A stretch of DNA of 64,000 nt from Acanthosepion lycidas (taxonomy: Eukaryota; Mollusca; Cephalopoda; Sepiida; Sepiidae): positions 24,711,874 to 24,775,873 of the forward strand of contig OZ010605.1 of assembly GCA_963932145.1 (NCBI GenBank). Direction: 5' to 3'. Shown piece by piece: positions 14,346 to 25,661 of this stretch (the stretch's first letter is position 1; every line of letters begins with the position of its first letter). The position numbers and the translations under genes are program-made. The notes under the pieces are model-generated. The model worked only from the letters and a program-made list of their open reading frames with translations. It made no database searches and had not been told where the DNA came from.

Positions 14346-14824
14346 TGAGGTAAACATCAGATACAATAACAATTTTGAACTTATATTTTTTATTTATTTA
14401 TAAATGAAGCATTGTAAGCTATTGAATGGGAGTCCTTGAATTACAACAGAGTTTTGTTCCTACAATGTGCTATAATGTAATTTTCTAACACATTCAGTAA
14501 AATTCAGAAAAAAAAAAAAAAAACAAAAAAAAAATTACAGATACATATCCCCTACAGAAAGGTAAGACCACCACACACAAAAGAGGTCACTTTTCAACTT
14601 GAGTGGAAAACTTATGAATGTATACTTTTTGACTAAAAAGTAAATTGGACTCATCTTATTTGTGACTTTTTCTTATATTCAAAATTAAATAACTCAACAA
14701 GGGTTAATATGCCATTAAATGACCCACCCCAAGTTTTCCTTCCTGTCAAATTGTACTTGCTGCAGTTTGTACTTAAGTTGTACTTTTAAATTTTGCTTAA
14801 TTCAAAAAAAATATTTACACTATT

Positions 14825-15047
14825 TACATCATTTGGATTGTTGTCATATTTACAATGTTTCAACCTTCTTCAGGTAATTGGAATTTTGAACCAATCCCTT
14901 TATTTTGTCCACCAGGGTAGATTTTTCTAGTTCCACGTGCCATGCCTCTTCTGGATATCTTGGTTTCAGTTATTTCCCTTCAGTAACTCAACTCTCCAAG
15001 TTTCTGTTCACCTCCAGGTATTGAACTCACGACTCTTTGGAAAAGAA
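14825..15047 (+). mobile_element. Dispersed SINE-like repeat, copy 2
   Basis: Direct-orientation copy of the 12815-13090 repeat, matching from ttgttgtcatatttaca to aggtattgaactcacgactc. Confidence 0.65.
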
Positions 15048-15734
15048 CTGAAAATGAGATATACCTCATCTCAGAAATTGTTATATACCGTACCAATGAA
15101 CACTAATGGGTATGTCCCAATACTCATAAATATATTGGATACTATTGTAAATAGGGTAATATGCTGTCTAAGTAGTCTACCACTAGCAGTGGTTTACCTA
15201 CTCCACACCACTGGCAAGCATTGTATTTTCTTGATGTTACAAAGATTAGTATTTTCATTTCCAACCTCAGTTTTGGTTACTCCTCATTCAGTAACCTTTC
15301 CTAGTTTACAACAGAAATATAGACAGATAAAAAATATTTGTCCACAGATAGCTGCATTTATTGTATTTGCAATCTTATGTTCAAGAGTCTCTTTTGTGTA
15401 TTTACCTTAAAATAAGTGCTAGGAAAATCTGTTGTGACAAGAGTAAACTAATTTTCCACTTGATTTTTAGTTGATAGGAATTATTGCAACTTATATTAAG
15501 TTAAAAATTTAAAAGGTATTAATGTGCTAACAGATACCTAAAATACATACCAGGTGTAACAAAATTGTCCAACTGTTAGATTAAGCTTTGAACCATTGTA
15601 TCTTAGAAATGATTAAAGATATCTTACTGGAATTCTCCAAGGTTTTTATAAAACTATTAGACTATGTTGAACAATAAGAATGTATTTAGCTCTAAGGTGA
15701 AATGATGATCCCTCTTCCTGTTGGGACCTCCCGA

Positions 15735-15929
15735 TCATGTTTTCCTTTCTACTGTTCCCTCTTTTTTAAACTTATTTACTGTTCTCTTGATGGTTCTTGA
15801 ATGGACTTTGAAGATGGAAGCCAGAGTATGAATGCTGGAACCATTACTGAAGGCTTGAATGATCTTTTTCCTCTCACAATTGCTCAGTTGATAAGATATA
15901 GTGGGGCTGACATAAAATGATTTTAACAT
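15735..15929 (-). pseudogene. Tc1-like transposase N-terminal HTH fragment
   Basis: A 64-residue open stretch contains ISYQLSNCERKKIIQAFSNG, then SSIHTLASIFKVHSRTIKRT and VNKFKKEGTVERK. This is the paired-like helix-turn-helix of Tc1-type transposases: an L-x-x-x-E-R-x-x-I-I start, a second helix ending in a conserved A-x-x-x-x-V-x-x-x-T-I, then R-x-x-x-x-G-T-V. No DDE catalytic region follows in the adjacent bases, so it is a degenerate fragment in CDC45 intron 4, in the same orientation as the gene. Confidence 0.65.
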
Positions 15930-16097
15930 GTTCTCTTTCTAGCTGAATAACTCAAAGGATTTTTCTGTGATTCTTACAACAAATGGTGTCAAGATGGCTA
16001 AATGTCTTATCTGAAAACCTGGAAAAAGAAACTGAATTAGTTTAGAATTTTTTTTAGATATTAAATATTTTGTGGGATCAACCAGTATGCCATGCTG

Positions 16098-16620
16098 CTA
16101 CACGATTTGGTCAATTTTGCTGTTACACCCAGTATATTCAATGTAAGAAGCTAGAAGAGAGTTCCACAGGTGAGAAGTATGAGAGGAGAAACTGTTAGAA
16201 TAGAGACCTAGCCGACAATCTAGTACTGCACTTAAATTTGTAAAGTCTAGGTACAAAAGAGGAAAGTTTATCAAAACAATTAACATGAAAATATTTCTAG
16301 AAAAGGCAAAGGGAAGCTACTTTACAGTCGTAGGGAAGTGACTAAAGCTGAGATGCCAGTCGAGGACTAATAACATTGCAGATTCTTCTTTGGATTTTAC
16401 CAAGAATCTTTAAATATATATCAGGAGCACCAGACCAGGTGTGGCAGCAATATTCAGTGCATTGACAAATGGTATATTTTATAATTATGGTATAAATTTT
16501 GGATTGACTGCAGTGTACTGGTTACACAGCAATAAGGCAGTAGGAAGCTTACTTATTATTGGGTAAACAAAGTAGCTAAAAAATCTGGTAGGCAGGAACT
16601 TGCAATAGAGTCCAAAAAGA
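16098..16620 (-). pseudogene. CR1/jockey-like LINE ORF2 3' end
   Basis: The minus-strand translation at 16098-16286 includes LDCRLGLYSNSFSSHTSHLW and then NSLLASYIEY. The pattern S-F-F-x-R-T-x-x-L-W-N-S-L-P at the C-terminus of the reverse transcriptase ORF is typical of CR1/jockey LINEs. Sequence to about 16620 continues in broken frames. Dead fragment. Confidence 0.6.
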
Positions 16621-16739
16621 TTAGCTGAATAGTAAAATTTTATTAGGAGAGATTGTATGAAAATTATAAAACAAACTGTGAGAAAGAAGGTATAATTGTT
16701 AATGGGTCATCAGAGGTATGGGGAAGGGTAGAGGCATTT

Positions 16740-17062
16740 TTCAGAGATGGGTCAGCTTCTGTGTCAGTCCACCAGCTGAGTGCTGTACATGGTACACATT
16801 TGGGCAATCATGTCTCTTTCGATTCATGACTGACTAGGTAGAAGATTTTCTCAGTAGGTTAGCATTCCTTTCTGTGGTAGACTGGTTGCCAACCAAGGCT
16901 ATAGGACCCAGTCTGTCCGGCTATACAATGCATAGCTGAGAGAAGACATGGATTCATATTTTTCCCAAGAGTATTTGTGTGTAAGTGAATGCAACGAACC
17001 CAATGGAATTTGAACTCGGCTCTCCAAATTCTCATTCTGAACCATTATCCATTACGCCACAA
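16740..17062 (-). mobile_element. tRNA-derived SINE
   Basis: Ends (plus-strand reading) in tggaatttgaactcggctct and attatccattacgcc, the reverse complement of a tRNA-like head with B box. The body includes ggctataggacccagtctgt and ttcccaagagtatttg. At least five other window copies share it. Confidence 0.75.
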
Positions 17063-18348
17063 CACACACAGCCATTATTAAAGAAAATTATTTTTATCCC
17101 TTTTTTTTCCCCCCCCATATCATTTATTTTGATCATAATATTAATTTTACTATTTTTGTTTAGGAAATTTAATTCAACTCACAGTTTTTAGTATTGTTGA
17201 AGTTATCACTAAGATTCTTTGTCAAGATTTACAAACTATGTTTCATTGAATTTTGCAAACCAATAAATGAAATTTGAATAAGCTGGTTTGTTTGGAAAAA
17301 TACTTTGACCAAAATCCTACTTAGCGGTTTAATAATTTCTTTAATTTAATTTACAGGACTTCATGATAAACAACATTTTTTAAGAAAATTTCTTTTTCCC
17401 CTTTTTAGCAGTGAATAATAAATTCTTAGGATTTCTTACTCTTGAGCATGCAACATACAACTGGACAGGGGTAAATATTTCTTTCTGGTGCCAAATTCCA
17501 ACTTTTTGAAGCATTCAGTCTTGTGATTTGTTTATATTTCTTGCAAACGCAAGGTGAACTGAAAACTGGAGTCATGTATATATAAAAATTGAAAGAAAAG
17601 ATATGCAAAAAATATTGCATTTTTATTAAATAAGTACTTGTTATTTTAATCATTAAATCGCTTTTTTTAATTTTTATGTTAAATAATAAAACTTTTAATT
17701 TTTTCAAAAAAATTAATGAAAATTTATTGTACTAAACTATGCAAACCAACTGTACCTTGTACTCCCTTACCTGTTAGCACTTCTCCCCAAAATTTGGTTT
17801 CGATCAGATAATGTACAGCTATTTTATGGATGGACTAACAAAAGTCACAGAATTTTATATACAGATTTAAAAAAAAAAAGGTTGATAGCTATTAAATAGT
17901 AATTGAATCAAAATTTCTTTCATAGAACTCAGACGCTGATCAAGATACACACACAGCAGTAGGACCTGGGGCTCTGCCAAACCATTGATGTATATGTTAT
18001 TTGTATAAAACTACTGTCAGGGTATATATGTCTCAGCTGTGTTAAGAATTGTAAAGCAATATCGTGTTTATGCTTGGGTTCCACTCCCAAGCTGCCTCAT
18101 TTTATAGATGTTATATACAAATTAAATAGCCTGTATTCTAAAATCTGAAAACTGAATCACTTCCAGTTCCAAGAAGTTCAGATACAAGATTCTCAACCGG
18201 TAGTAAAAACCAAAGTCAGTTTATTTTATTTCTTGTTTGATTAAAACAGTTACAAATTAGAAAGATATGTTTGTATGATAATGCTTTAAAAGGAAAACAT
18301 AACAATGAAGATGAGAATAAGTTAAATGGTTTATAAATAGATTTTTAC

Positions 18349-18443
18349 CTATCACATATGTAAAAGCAGACATCATTATCAGGTTGGAGAAGTTCAATTA
18401 TATCAATTGTTGCTCCACAGTTTAGCATCAAAATGTGCTTGAT
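18349..18443 (-). CDS. CDC45: CDC45 exon 4
   Basis: Ninety-five bases encode residues 69-99 plus two bases of a split Ser codon. The peptide includes MLNCGATIDIIELLQPD and ends YICDS. The Asn-Cys-Gly-Ala and Leu-Gln-Pro-Asp blocks, and Cys-Asp before the exon 5 His-Arg-Pro, are the central DHH-like motif region of the family. The donor is gtaaaa (18348) and the intron is phase 2. Confidence 0.93.
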
Positions 18444-19046
18444 CTAAAATGAAACAAATAGAAATTAATACACAGGCGTTTTGCAAAGGCAAAATTAAAA
18501 TACACAATGGCCTCCCAAGTGAGAACTTCATATGAAATTGTAAAACTAACTGCATATACATCAGACCACGCAATTGTAGTAGTGTGTGTGTGTGTGTGTG
18601 TGTTCATGTATATATATTATTCATGTATCATGCGACTTTTGAAGACCTAATTTTGAAGCTAATTTTAAGAGAGTCGCATCATACACGAGAACTATATATC
18701 CATTTTTATCCATTTACAGTAGACAAGAAGTACAGCTGCATTTAAAATAAACATGACAAAAAAAAATAAATAAATAAAATCAACAACCATTTTACTTAAC
18801 TGTATCCAATAATATTGCATGTAATATTCACATATTAGTATCATATTATAAAATGCTATTTAACTCTTTCTCATTAGGTTGTTTATGGCTGTATGCATTT
18901 ACACAACAAGTATAGTGTTACTGACGATACTTTCATCATTCTCTTTTACTTTTTTTTTTAACTTATTTAACTAGAAGATGGAATAAAGAGATAAAGGAAA
19001 AGAGGTCAGTCTATTGTAATTTAGCCTCAAAAAAAAAAAAAAGAAA

Positions 19047-19077
<31 letters not shown>

Positions 19078-19450
19078 AAAAGAAAAGAAAAAAGAATTCA
19101 CATGATAAAATCATTTTTTATAAGTGAAAATTTGGGCGGCAAGGGAGGTCACATGATATGCGAGATCACACGTTACATGAGTATATACAGTATATATATA
19201 AAAAATTTTAAGCAACTAATGGATTTTTAAAAACCTGACATTACTTATTAGTATAAATACTATATATAGTAAGTACAAAATTTTAAGTTGACATTAGTAT
19301 TTTTTTATTAATTTCACTATTTAAAAAGAAATAACAACTTAAATGTATGTACCAACTAAACATAATGTTTATAGTAATAAGAAATAGACAAATGCATAAA
19401 CAAAAATTAGAATTGAAGAGCACTGAAAAAAAAAAAAAAAAAAAAAACTA

Positions 19451-19979
19451 TCTGGGTTTGGTTTATTTTCATTTATGGCATATCAACTTCAATGGGTCAT
19501 TTAATGCCGACAACATTTTTTTTTCCTGGTAATATTTTTGCTTTGTCAAAAATCTATTTTGGGTAATATTTTTTTCCTCAAAATTGTATTGTCGGTAATA
19601 TTCTTTTTTTTCCACAATGTATTGCCGGTAATATTTTTATTTTCTCAAAAAACGTACAGCCGGTAATATGTTTTTTTTTTTTTGTTTTTTTTTCCAAAAT
19701 ATGTATTGCCGGTAGTATTTTTTTTTTTCTTTTCAAAAAACGTATTGCTAGTAATATTTTTTTTTTTTTTTTCAAAAAACGTATTGCTAGTAATATTTTT
19801 TTTTTTTTTCAAAAAATGTATTGCCGTTAATATTTTTTTTCCCCAAAAAAATGTCTTGCCGTTAATAAAAAAAAAAACGTATTGCCGGTAATATATTTTT
19901 TTTTTAAAAAAGAAAAAAAATAGAAAAACGTATTGCCGGTAATATATTTTTTTTTCTCAAAAAACGTATTGCCGGTAAT

Positions 19980-20017
<38 letters not shown>

Positions 20018-20410
20018 GTATTGCTGGTAACAGTTTTTTTTTTTTTTTTTTTTTTCAAAAACATATTTCCAGTAATAGTTTTTGTTTTAAAAACATATTG
20101 CTGGTAATAGTTTGTTTTCTTCAAAAATTTATTTCTGGGAATAATTTTTTATAAAGTATTTCTGGTATTAAAACCTATTTTTACACTTTCAAAATGCTTT
20201 TTACATCAGTTTCAGGGTTAACTCTTTGCCATAGCTGGGACTCTAACAGATGCTACCACCCCGGGTCAGGGTAGACCTGAGAACACCAGCAATTAAGAGG
20301 TGGTTCCACACTCCACAAAGCCTCTTGATCAGAGGCCTTGCTGTTGGACGTAGTTTATCGTCTTACCCAGGATGCAGATGTAGTTTATCATCATACCCAA
20401 AATCTATCTG
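19451..20410 (+). mobile_element. Minisatellite-bearing repeat family, 18-unit copy
   Basis: Head 19451-19510 (tgggtttggttt, tggcatatcaact, gggtcatttaatgccgac), array 19511-20170, tail 20171-20410 (atagctggga, aattaagaggtggttccaca, gatcagaggccttgctg, gtagtttatcgtc). Head and tail recur at 14163-14345 and, inverted, at 59280-59672, so the array is internal to a dispersed element of unknown class. Confidence 0.75.
19511..20170 (+). repeat. Minisatellite, about 18 units of 30-50 bp
   Basis: The unit core is attgccggtaata, followed by a poly-T run and then caaaaaacgt. Variants are gccggtaata, gctagtaata, gccgttaata and tctgggaata. The homopolymers vary between units. Apparent F- and K-rich reading frames are artefacts. 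Confidence 0.9.
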
Positions 20411-21408
20411 GGATAAAACCATTAAATCAGCCATGACAGACTATATATAGAAGGAGAATAATCATTTTGAAATGAGGTCAAATAATAGATAGTGAATAAT
20501 ACAAAAAATGTGAAAGATTAGCTAAAGTGAAGCAGCTAATTTTATTACATGTTGAGTTAGCACAGATAATGTGTGATCTATGGAAGAAAGACTTATTCTC
20601 CCATTTGCATCTCTCTCATTGTGGGCATTATTATAACCATGATGTAATAACTCTGTATTTTATGGACAGAATGGAAAAACTGAAAGAAAAATATGACAAA
20701 AACCTTTGTTCTTAAAGACAGTTTTATATCACTAAGTCATACACAAAATTATATGCACATGTTCCACACAGAGAAAACATAACATATCTACACAAAACGC
20801 AAAGCAAAAGGAGAATAAAAAGATAGGGTCTTACATATAATATGGAGATTTGTCTGTGTTTCTGGAGAAGTCATATTTAGGATTCCAGATTTGAGCAGGA
20901 TAGATACATCTGCAAGGAAATATTCCGCAAACAGGGAAACGGTGAGTCCTTGGTTTTCCCCCAACATGAGGCGGCAGATTTAACCTCAGCCAAGACCCCA
21001 CTCTACCTCCTAAAAATAGACTGCTGTTTGATTCCTGGAAGCTGATTGACTGACCACTTTTGTCACTGTATGAACCTATGTAATTAAGTGGCCATCACAT
21101 GACATCATTTCTACCAAAGGGAGATAATCGCCTTTTGTATCCCTACGCAGCCATTAAGATTAATACCATACTGGAGACACTGCTTATGAAAACTAAAAGA
21201 ATAATGGTTATTATGAGTTTGTAGATCCAAGGTCATTGATAAAGAAGTTTTTAAAATTTTCCATAAATTCTACACAAAAATGGATATATTTTGACCCCCT
21301 ACTGATTCACTTGTTTTTTGTTTTTTTTTTTGTTTTTTTGAGTTTAACCTTTTGTTACCTCGAAATATGCGTTTTTTTTTTAGGTAAAGTGGGTGTTAAG
21401 ACCCCACC
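20411..21408. other. Unassigned intronic sequence
   Basis: Moderately AT-rich. At about 20880-21180 it is less AT-rich and includes catcacatgacatcattt and aagggagataatcgcc, without recognised coding or repeat identity. Confidence 0.5.
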
Positions 21409-21555
21409 ATAAATCCATGATTTCATTTTTGCCTCCCTTGTTGTCTTTCAACTTTTTTGTTCTCGCAGTGGCAAAGAAACAACGAATCTATGTATCCACA
21501 AAATCTGGATCTTCCAAAGACAATTGATATCCTATCGTCGACGCCATTGTTGTGA
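21409..21555 (-). mobile_element. Leader and gag start of a second, truncated element
   Basis: Copy of 25389-25535 with three substitutions (TAA versus GAA among them). It follows the 3' LTR as if a second element began there, then ends abruptly at 21409 in unrelated sequence (ggtggggtcttaaca on the minus strand). Confidence 0.8.
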
Positions 21556-21681
21556 TGTAGAGGTTAGCACTAATCAGCCGCTAAGCTTGTTTTACTGCTT
21601 CGTTATTCTCAGTGACCACTTATATGAGTGTTCACTTGTGCTTATGCAAATTATGCATACTAATTTGCTAGTATCACTACA
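21556..21681 (-). repeat. 3' LTR, 126 bp (shared with truncated tandem copy)
   Basis: Matches 25536-25661 with three substitutions (ccg/cca, ttgt/tcat). It starts right after the integrase stop and a short purine stretch, and it is followed by leader and gag sequence instead of host DNA. Confidence 0.85.
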
Positions 21682-23153
21682 TCTCCCTGAAACATAAGGG
21701 TTTTATTCCTCTCGTAGATCTTGTACTCCTTTTCATGCTATTTTCATCACTTTGCTCTACTTCTCTCTCTCCTATATTTCTCTCCCTGGGAGAGCTAGAT
21801 CTGTCCCACACTGGGCTGTAGTCATATGTGTTTTCTTGCATTATCTGGTCTTCGTCCAAACTTTCAGACTCATTCTGGCCCTCTTGATCCTGCATTATCT
21901 CGTCTTCTGATGTTTCCTTCTGTAATAGTTGTTCTAGACAACTCGTTATCAGACGGAATTGAAGACATTTCTTTGTCATTTTGCTCTCCCTCTTCCCCCG
22001 GTTCCTTATTTGGTCTGCATGGGCTAATACACTATTGCTGTTTTCTCTATTTATTATAGCTGTATTGTGGCCTTTTTGCATGATAAATTCTGCCCTTTCT
22101 GGATCTGCATCTTTGTCCTTTTTGTACCACATTTTTTCATTTGTAGAATACAACATCGTTAGCGGAGTTCTAATCTGTCTTCCCATTAAAGTTGATGGGC
22201 TTTCTAGTCTTCCCGCATGTGGTATCATATGATAACTTAAAAGCAGCCCCGGTAGAAAAACTTCTTTTTCTTTTTGCTGAGAGCATGCTTTTAGTCCCTT
22301 TTTTACGGTCTGCACTATTCTTTCTGCTAATCCGTTCGATTGAGGGTGATATGGAGGTGTCTTATATGGTTTACACCCTATTTTTTTCTAACCATACATT
22401 TTCCTCATCACAAAATTTTGGTGCATTATCAGATACCAAGGTTTTTGGTACACCATTTCTGGAAAATATGACTCTTAGAATCTGCTTTATCGTAGAACTT
22501 TTCTTGTTTGTAACCCGGATTATTTCGGGCCAACCTGAAAAAGAATCTGCTAGTATTAATAAGAGTCCCACTCCATTAATGTATGCATGATCCATATACA
22601 CACGACTCCATGGCTCCACTTCTTTGAGCCACGAATGTAATTTGGTTTGTGTAAAGTTTCTTAATTCTTTACATTTTTTGCACCTTTTTATATATTCCTC
22701 GACGTCTCTTGAATATCCTGGCCACCGAGCTTCTAATTTTATCCTTTTTTGTGTGGCCACTACTCCACAGTGTATATCATCATGTACACTTTATATTATC
22801 GGTTTTCTTTGTGTTTCTGGGGTAACTACCAGGTCCCCATTACAAATCACTCCAAGTTCTATTTTTAATTTGTGTCTTATTTCTTTATAGGGTCTTTCTG
22901 CCCTAGAACAATTTCCCCATGAGTTTTTTCTTATTCTCGATACTATCCTACTTAGCACTGGATCATGTCTTGTTTCTGCAGCCATTCTATCTAAAGACAA
23001 AACATCAGTCTCTATCAAATGTCGGAATGAATCTTCAAATTCTTCCTCTGTTTTATCTTTTGACTCCTTGCAGAACCTCAATCTTGATAGTGCATCTACA
23101 TGTGGAATTGAATTTCCTTTGACATACTCTATATCAAAGTCAAATGCCATCAA
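21677..23153 (-). pseudogene. Integrase, three broken frames
   Basis: Segments 22791-23153 (chromodomain-proximal linker, with VKGNSIPHVDALSRL), 22371-22760 (CKKCKEL zinc-binding end, then YMDHAYINGVGLLLILADSF with the first catalytic Asp, and LVSDNAPKFC with the second) and 21677-22315 (C-terminal part). The catalytic Glu motif lies between 22315 and 22371, in a shifted frame. The order and D,D-35,E spacing mark a retroelement integrase. It ends a few bases before the 3' LTR; no envelope gene is present. Confidence 0.85.
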
Positions 23154-23211
23154 TCTTATCGCCCATCGTAGAATGCTTGATGTTGTGACATTGGGTAATT
23201 CTTTCCTTGGG

Positions 23212-23484
23212 TTAAATATAAACTAATGGTCTATGATCACTTCTTAACAGAAATTTTTTTTCAATTAAAAATTGTCGGGCTCTAGTAGCTGTCCACACGA
23301 TAGCCAATGCTTCTTTCTCTATGTTCGAGTAATTGAATTCAGTGTTCGTTAATCTTCTTGATAAATACATTATCGGATGTCCTTCTTGTGATAATATTCC
23401 CGATATTGAATGTTCACTTGCATCTGTAGTGAGTGTTATGTCCTTTTTTGGATCAAACATTTTCACTACAGGTTTCTTTGACAT
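23212..23484 (-). pseudogene. RNase H domain
   Basis: DPKKDITLTTDASEHSISGI, then PIMYLSRRLTNTEFNYSNIE, KEALAIVWTATRARQFL and RSDHRPL: the TDAS aspartate, the E-K-E-A-L-A-I-V-W glutamate helix and the SDHRPL aspartate of Ty3-type RNase H. It is separated from the RT by a frameshift near 23490 and from the integrase by one near 23180. Confidence 0.85.
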
Positions 23485-23500
23485 AATTTCTTTTAATCTT

Positions 23501-24283
23501 TCAAAAGCTTTTTGCTGTTGGTCTGACTACAAATTCCACATTCTTTTTTCTTAAATTTGCAAACGGTTCCGTCAAGTCCATGTATTTTGGTAAGTATCGC
23601 CTGTAAAAATTTACCAATCCCCAAAAAGACTCCATTTCTTTTTTATTTGTAGGTGTAGCTACTTTTAGTATTTTTTCTATCAAGGCTTGGTCTGGTGATA
23701 TACCTTCTTTTGAAATGGAATAACCTAAAAAAGATATTTTGTTAGAATTGCTCACGCATTTTTTCTCATTTATCGTCATTCCAGCATTTCTTAATCTATT
23801 CAAGATTAAGTCAGTTTTCTCTTTTAATTCCTTTTCATTCGTAGCTCCTATGCATATGTAACAAATCATATTTTGTACATTTCCTAAAACCTGTTCAATG
23901 ACTCTTTGAAATATGGCACTTGCGGTTTTTATTCCATATGGCATCCTTTTCCATCTTGGTAACCCTATTGGCGTATTTATTGTGGTTACTTCTTTGAAGT
24001 TCCCGTCTATTGGTATTTGGTGGTATGCCGTTTTTAAATCTATTTTTGAAAAAACGGTCATTCCTGCCAGTGCATGTAATGCAAGTTCAGCATTGGGTAT
24101 TGGATATGAATCCGAGCATATCTTGTGATTTACTCCTATTTTGTAATCTCCACAAATACGTAAATCACCATCTGTTTTCCTCAACACTACAATGGGTGAT
24201 GCCCACTTGCTACCTCTAGGTGGAACATGTTCAAGAAGCCCTTGTTTTACTAATTTATGTAGTTTTGTCACTACTAATGGCAA
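23501..24283 (-). pseudogene. Reverse transcriptase with YxDD aspartates deleted
   Basis: A 260-codon open stretch with fingers and palm motifs: WASPIVVLRKTDGDLRICGD, FSKIDLKTAYHQI, then LGYSISKEGISPD and FWGLVNFYRRYLP. At the catalytic box the Tyr is followed directly by Ile-Cys-Ile-Gly-Ala-Thr-Asn (about 23850-23865), so x-Asp-Asp is absent. Those aspartates bind catalytic Mg in all reverse transcriptases, so this copy cannot polymerise even though the frame is open. A frame break follows near 23500. Confidence 0.88.
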
Positions 24284-24532
24284 TAAATGTACTGGTAATT
24301 TTCATGCTTCATAATAAGAGAGGGAAACATTTTCTTTTACTTTTAAACTTGCTTCATAGTTTTTTAACTTTCCAGTTTTTTCCATTTTTATTTCATTAAT
24401 TAACTTGGTAGAATTTATGTTAAGCATGTCATTTCCAATAAGTCTGTGATTCTTTTCGCAACTTGTAACAACTATAGGTATTACTTCAAATTTGTCTTTT
24501 AACTAAGGAACCTTCAAAGTATCCTAATGTTT

Positions 24533-24934
24533 TTATAAGCGACCCATCAAATTGGCGGAGTTGTAAACTGCTCTTTCGTAAAGGTGGCTTACCAATGCGT
24601 TCCCAAAACTTTTTGGTATGAGTGTTACTTCACTCCCAGTATCCATTTGCATATCTAAATTGCAGTTATTAATTTTGACCTTTACTATAATGTCTTTTTT
24701 CTTATGTTCAATTTTTTTTTTTATACTCTTATTTTTTAATGTAAAAACTTCCCTATTGGTGTCGTTTTCTTCAATTCTTTCAACGTTTTTCTTTTTTAAT
24801 TTACACACTGCTTGAAAGTGGTTCTTTTTTAAGCAATTATTACAAGTTTTTCCAAATGCTGGACACTTTTCCTTTTTTATTTTGTGTTCACGTCCACAAT
24901 ACAAACACTTTTTTATCTTCTTTAACATGTACAT
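24533..24934 (-). pseudogene. gag nucleocapsid zinc knuckles and protease
   Basis: CLYCGREHKIKKEKCPAF and CNNCLKKNHFQAVC give two CCHC-type knuckles. An aspartic protease core MQMDTGSEVTLIPKSF, with the Asp-Thr-Gly active site, follows about 85 residues later. The knuckles bind genomic RNA; the protease processes Gag-Pol. The frame is open for 133 codons, then lost before the reverse transcriptase. Confidence 0.85.
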
Positions 24935-25137
24935 ATCGGCGAATATTTGTTCGCTGGGTTGACTTTTATGATGGTTGTATTTCTGTATTAGTTCTTATTG
25001 CTGAATAAAGTCAATACATGTCTTTAAAGACATATTTCCTATTTGTAATTGTGCCATTATTTTATATCTGTGTGATGCATTGCACATACCTTCAATTAAT
25101 CTTAATTGAATCAAGTCCTCTTCAATAGTCTGTTCGT

Positions 25138-25527
25138 CTAGTACAAGTTTTTCAAATTCACAATATCTACTTGCATTTCGTAGAGGTGTAGATATTTTAT
25201 AATTGGTTCGTCAATTTCTTGTTTCATCGACATGAACTTTGTTCTTTCTGCCACTACCAGCCTTTTCTTGGGTCTCATATTGCTTCTTATAATCTGACTT
25301 ATTTTTTCGAAAGTCAGGTCTTCCAAATTTAAGGGATATGCCATGGTGGAGACTTTCATTATCGCCTCGCATCGAGCTGTAGCCAAAAATAAATCCATGA
25401 TTTAATTTTTGCCTCCCTTGTTGTCTTTCAACTTTTTTGTTCTCGCAGTGGCAAAGAAACAACGAATCCATGTATCCACAAAATCTGGATCTTCCAAAGA
25501 AAATTGATATCCTATCGTCGACGCCAT
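25138..25527 (-). pseudogene. gag (capsid) of the intron 3 Ty3 element
   Basis: ATG at 25527. The first 41 codons (MASTIGYQFS..., with DTWIRCFFATAR) end at TAA (25404-25402); the frame then continues through LATARCEAIMKV and RLVVAERTKFMSM to 25138. Pro-Lys-x-x-x-V-V-A-E-R-x-x-F is the retroelement capsid pattern. The paralogous segment at 21409-21555 has GAA where this copy has TAA, so the stop is a recent substitution. Beyond 25138 the coding sequence continues in another frame with a further stop at 24997-24995. Truncated and non-functional. Confidence 0.8.
25511..25526 (-). promoter_or_regulatory. Primer binding site, tRNA-Ser type
   Basis: TGGCGTCGACGATAGG begins nine bases after the LTR end. 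TGGCG is the complement of a CGCCA tRNA 3' end, as in serine tRNAs. It overlaps the gag ATG (25527-25525) by two bases. The tRNA identity is inferred. Confidence 0.5.
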
Positions 25528-25535
25528 TGTTGTGA

Positions 25536-25661
25536 TGTAGAGGTTAGCACTAATCAGCCACTAAGCTCATTTTACTGCTTCGTTATTCTCAGTGACCACT
25601 TATATGAGTGTTCACTTGTGCTTATGCAAATTATGCATACTAATTTGCTAGTATCACTACA
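25536..25661 (-). repeat. 5' LTR, 126 bp
   Basis: Minus-strand TGTAGTGATA...CCTCTACA: five-base inverted termini TGTAG/CTACA. TATA-like catataagtgg lies in the middle. Identical in length to the 3' LTR. Confidence 0.85.

Larger units (their letters stand above)
13932..18348. other. CDC45 intron 4
   Basis: Contains (TA)n at 14053-14104, a short copy of the minisatellite-bearing repeat (14163-14345), a dispersed repeat (14825-15047), a Tc1-like fragment (15735-15929), a CR1-like LINE fragment (16098-16620) and a tRNA SINE (16740-17062). From 17100 to 18348 it is AT-rich with nothing recognised. Confidence 0.7.

Noticed and set aside
19578-20154. Phe/Lys-rich open frames
   Set aside because: They translate the T- and A-rich minisatellite on both strands; no protein is implied.
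21826-24815. Plus-strand open frames opposite the Ty3 element
   Set aside because: They are antisense shadows of the gag-pol coding strand with no recognisable domains.
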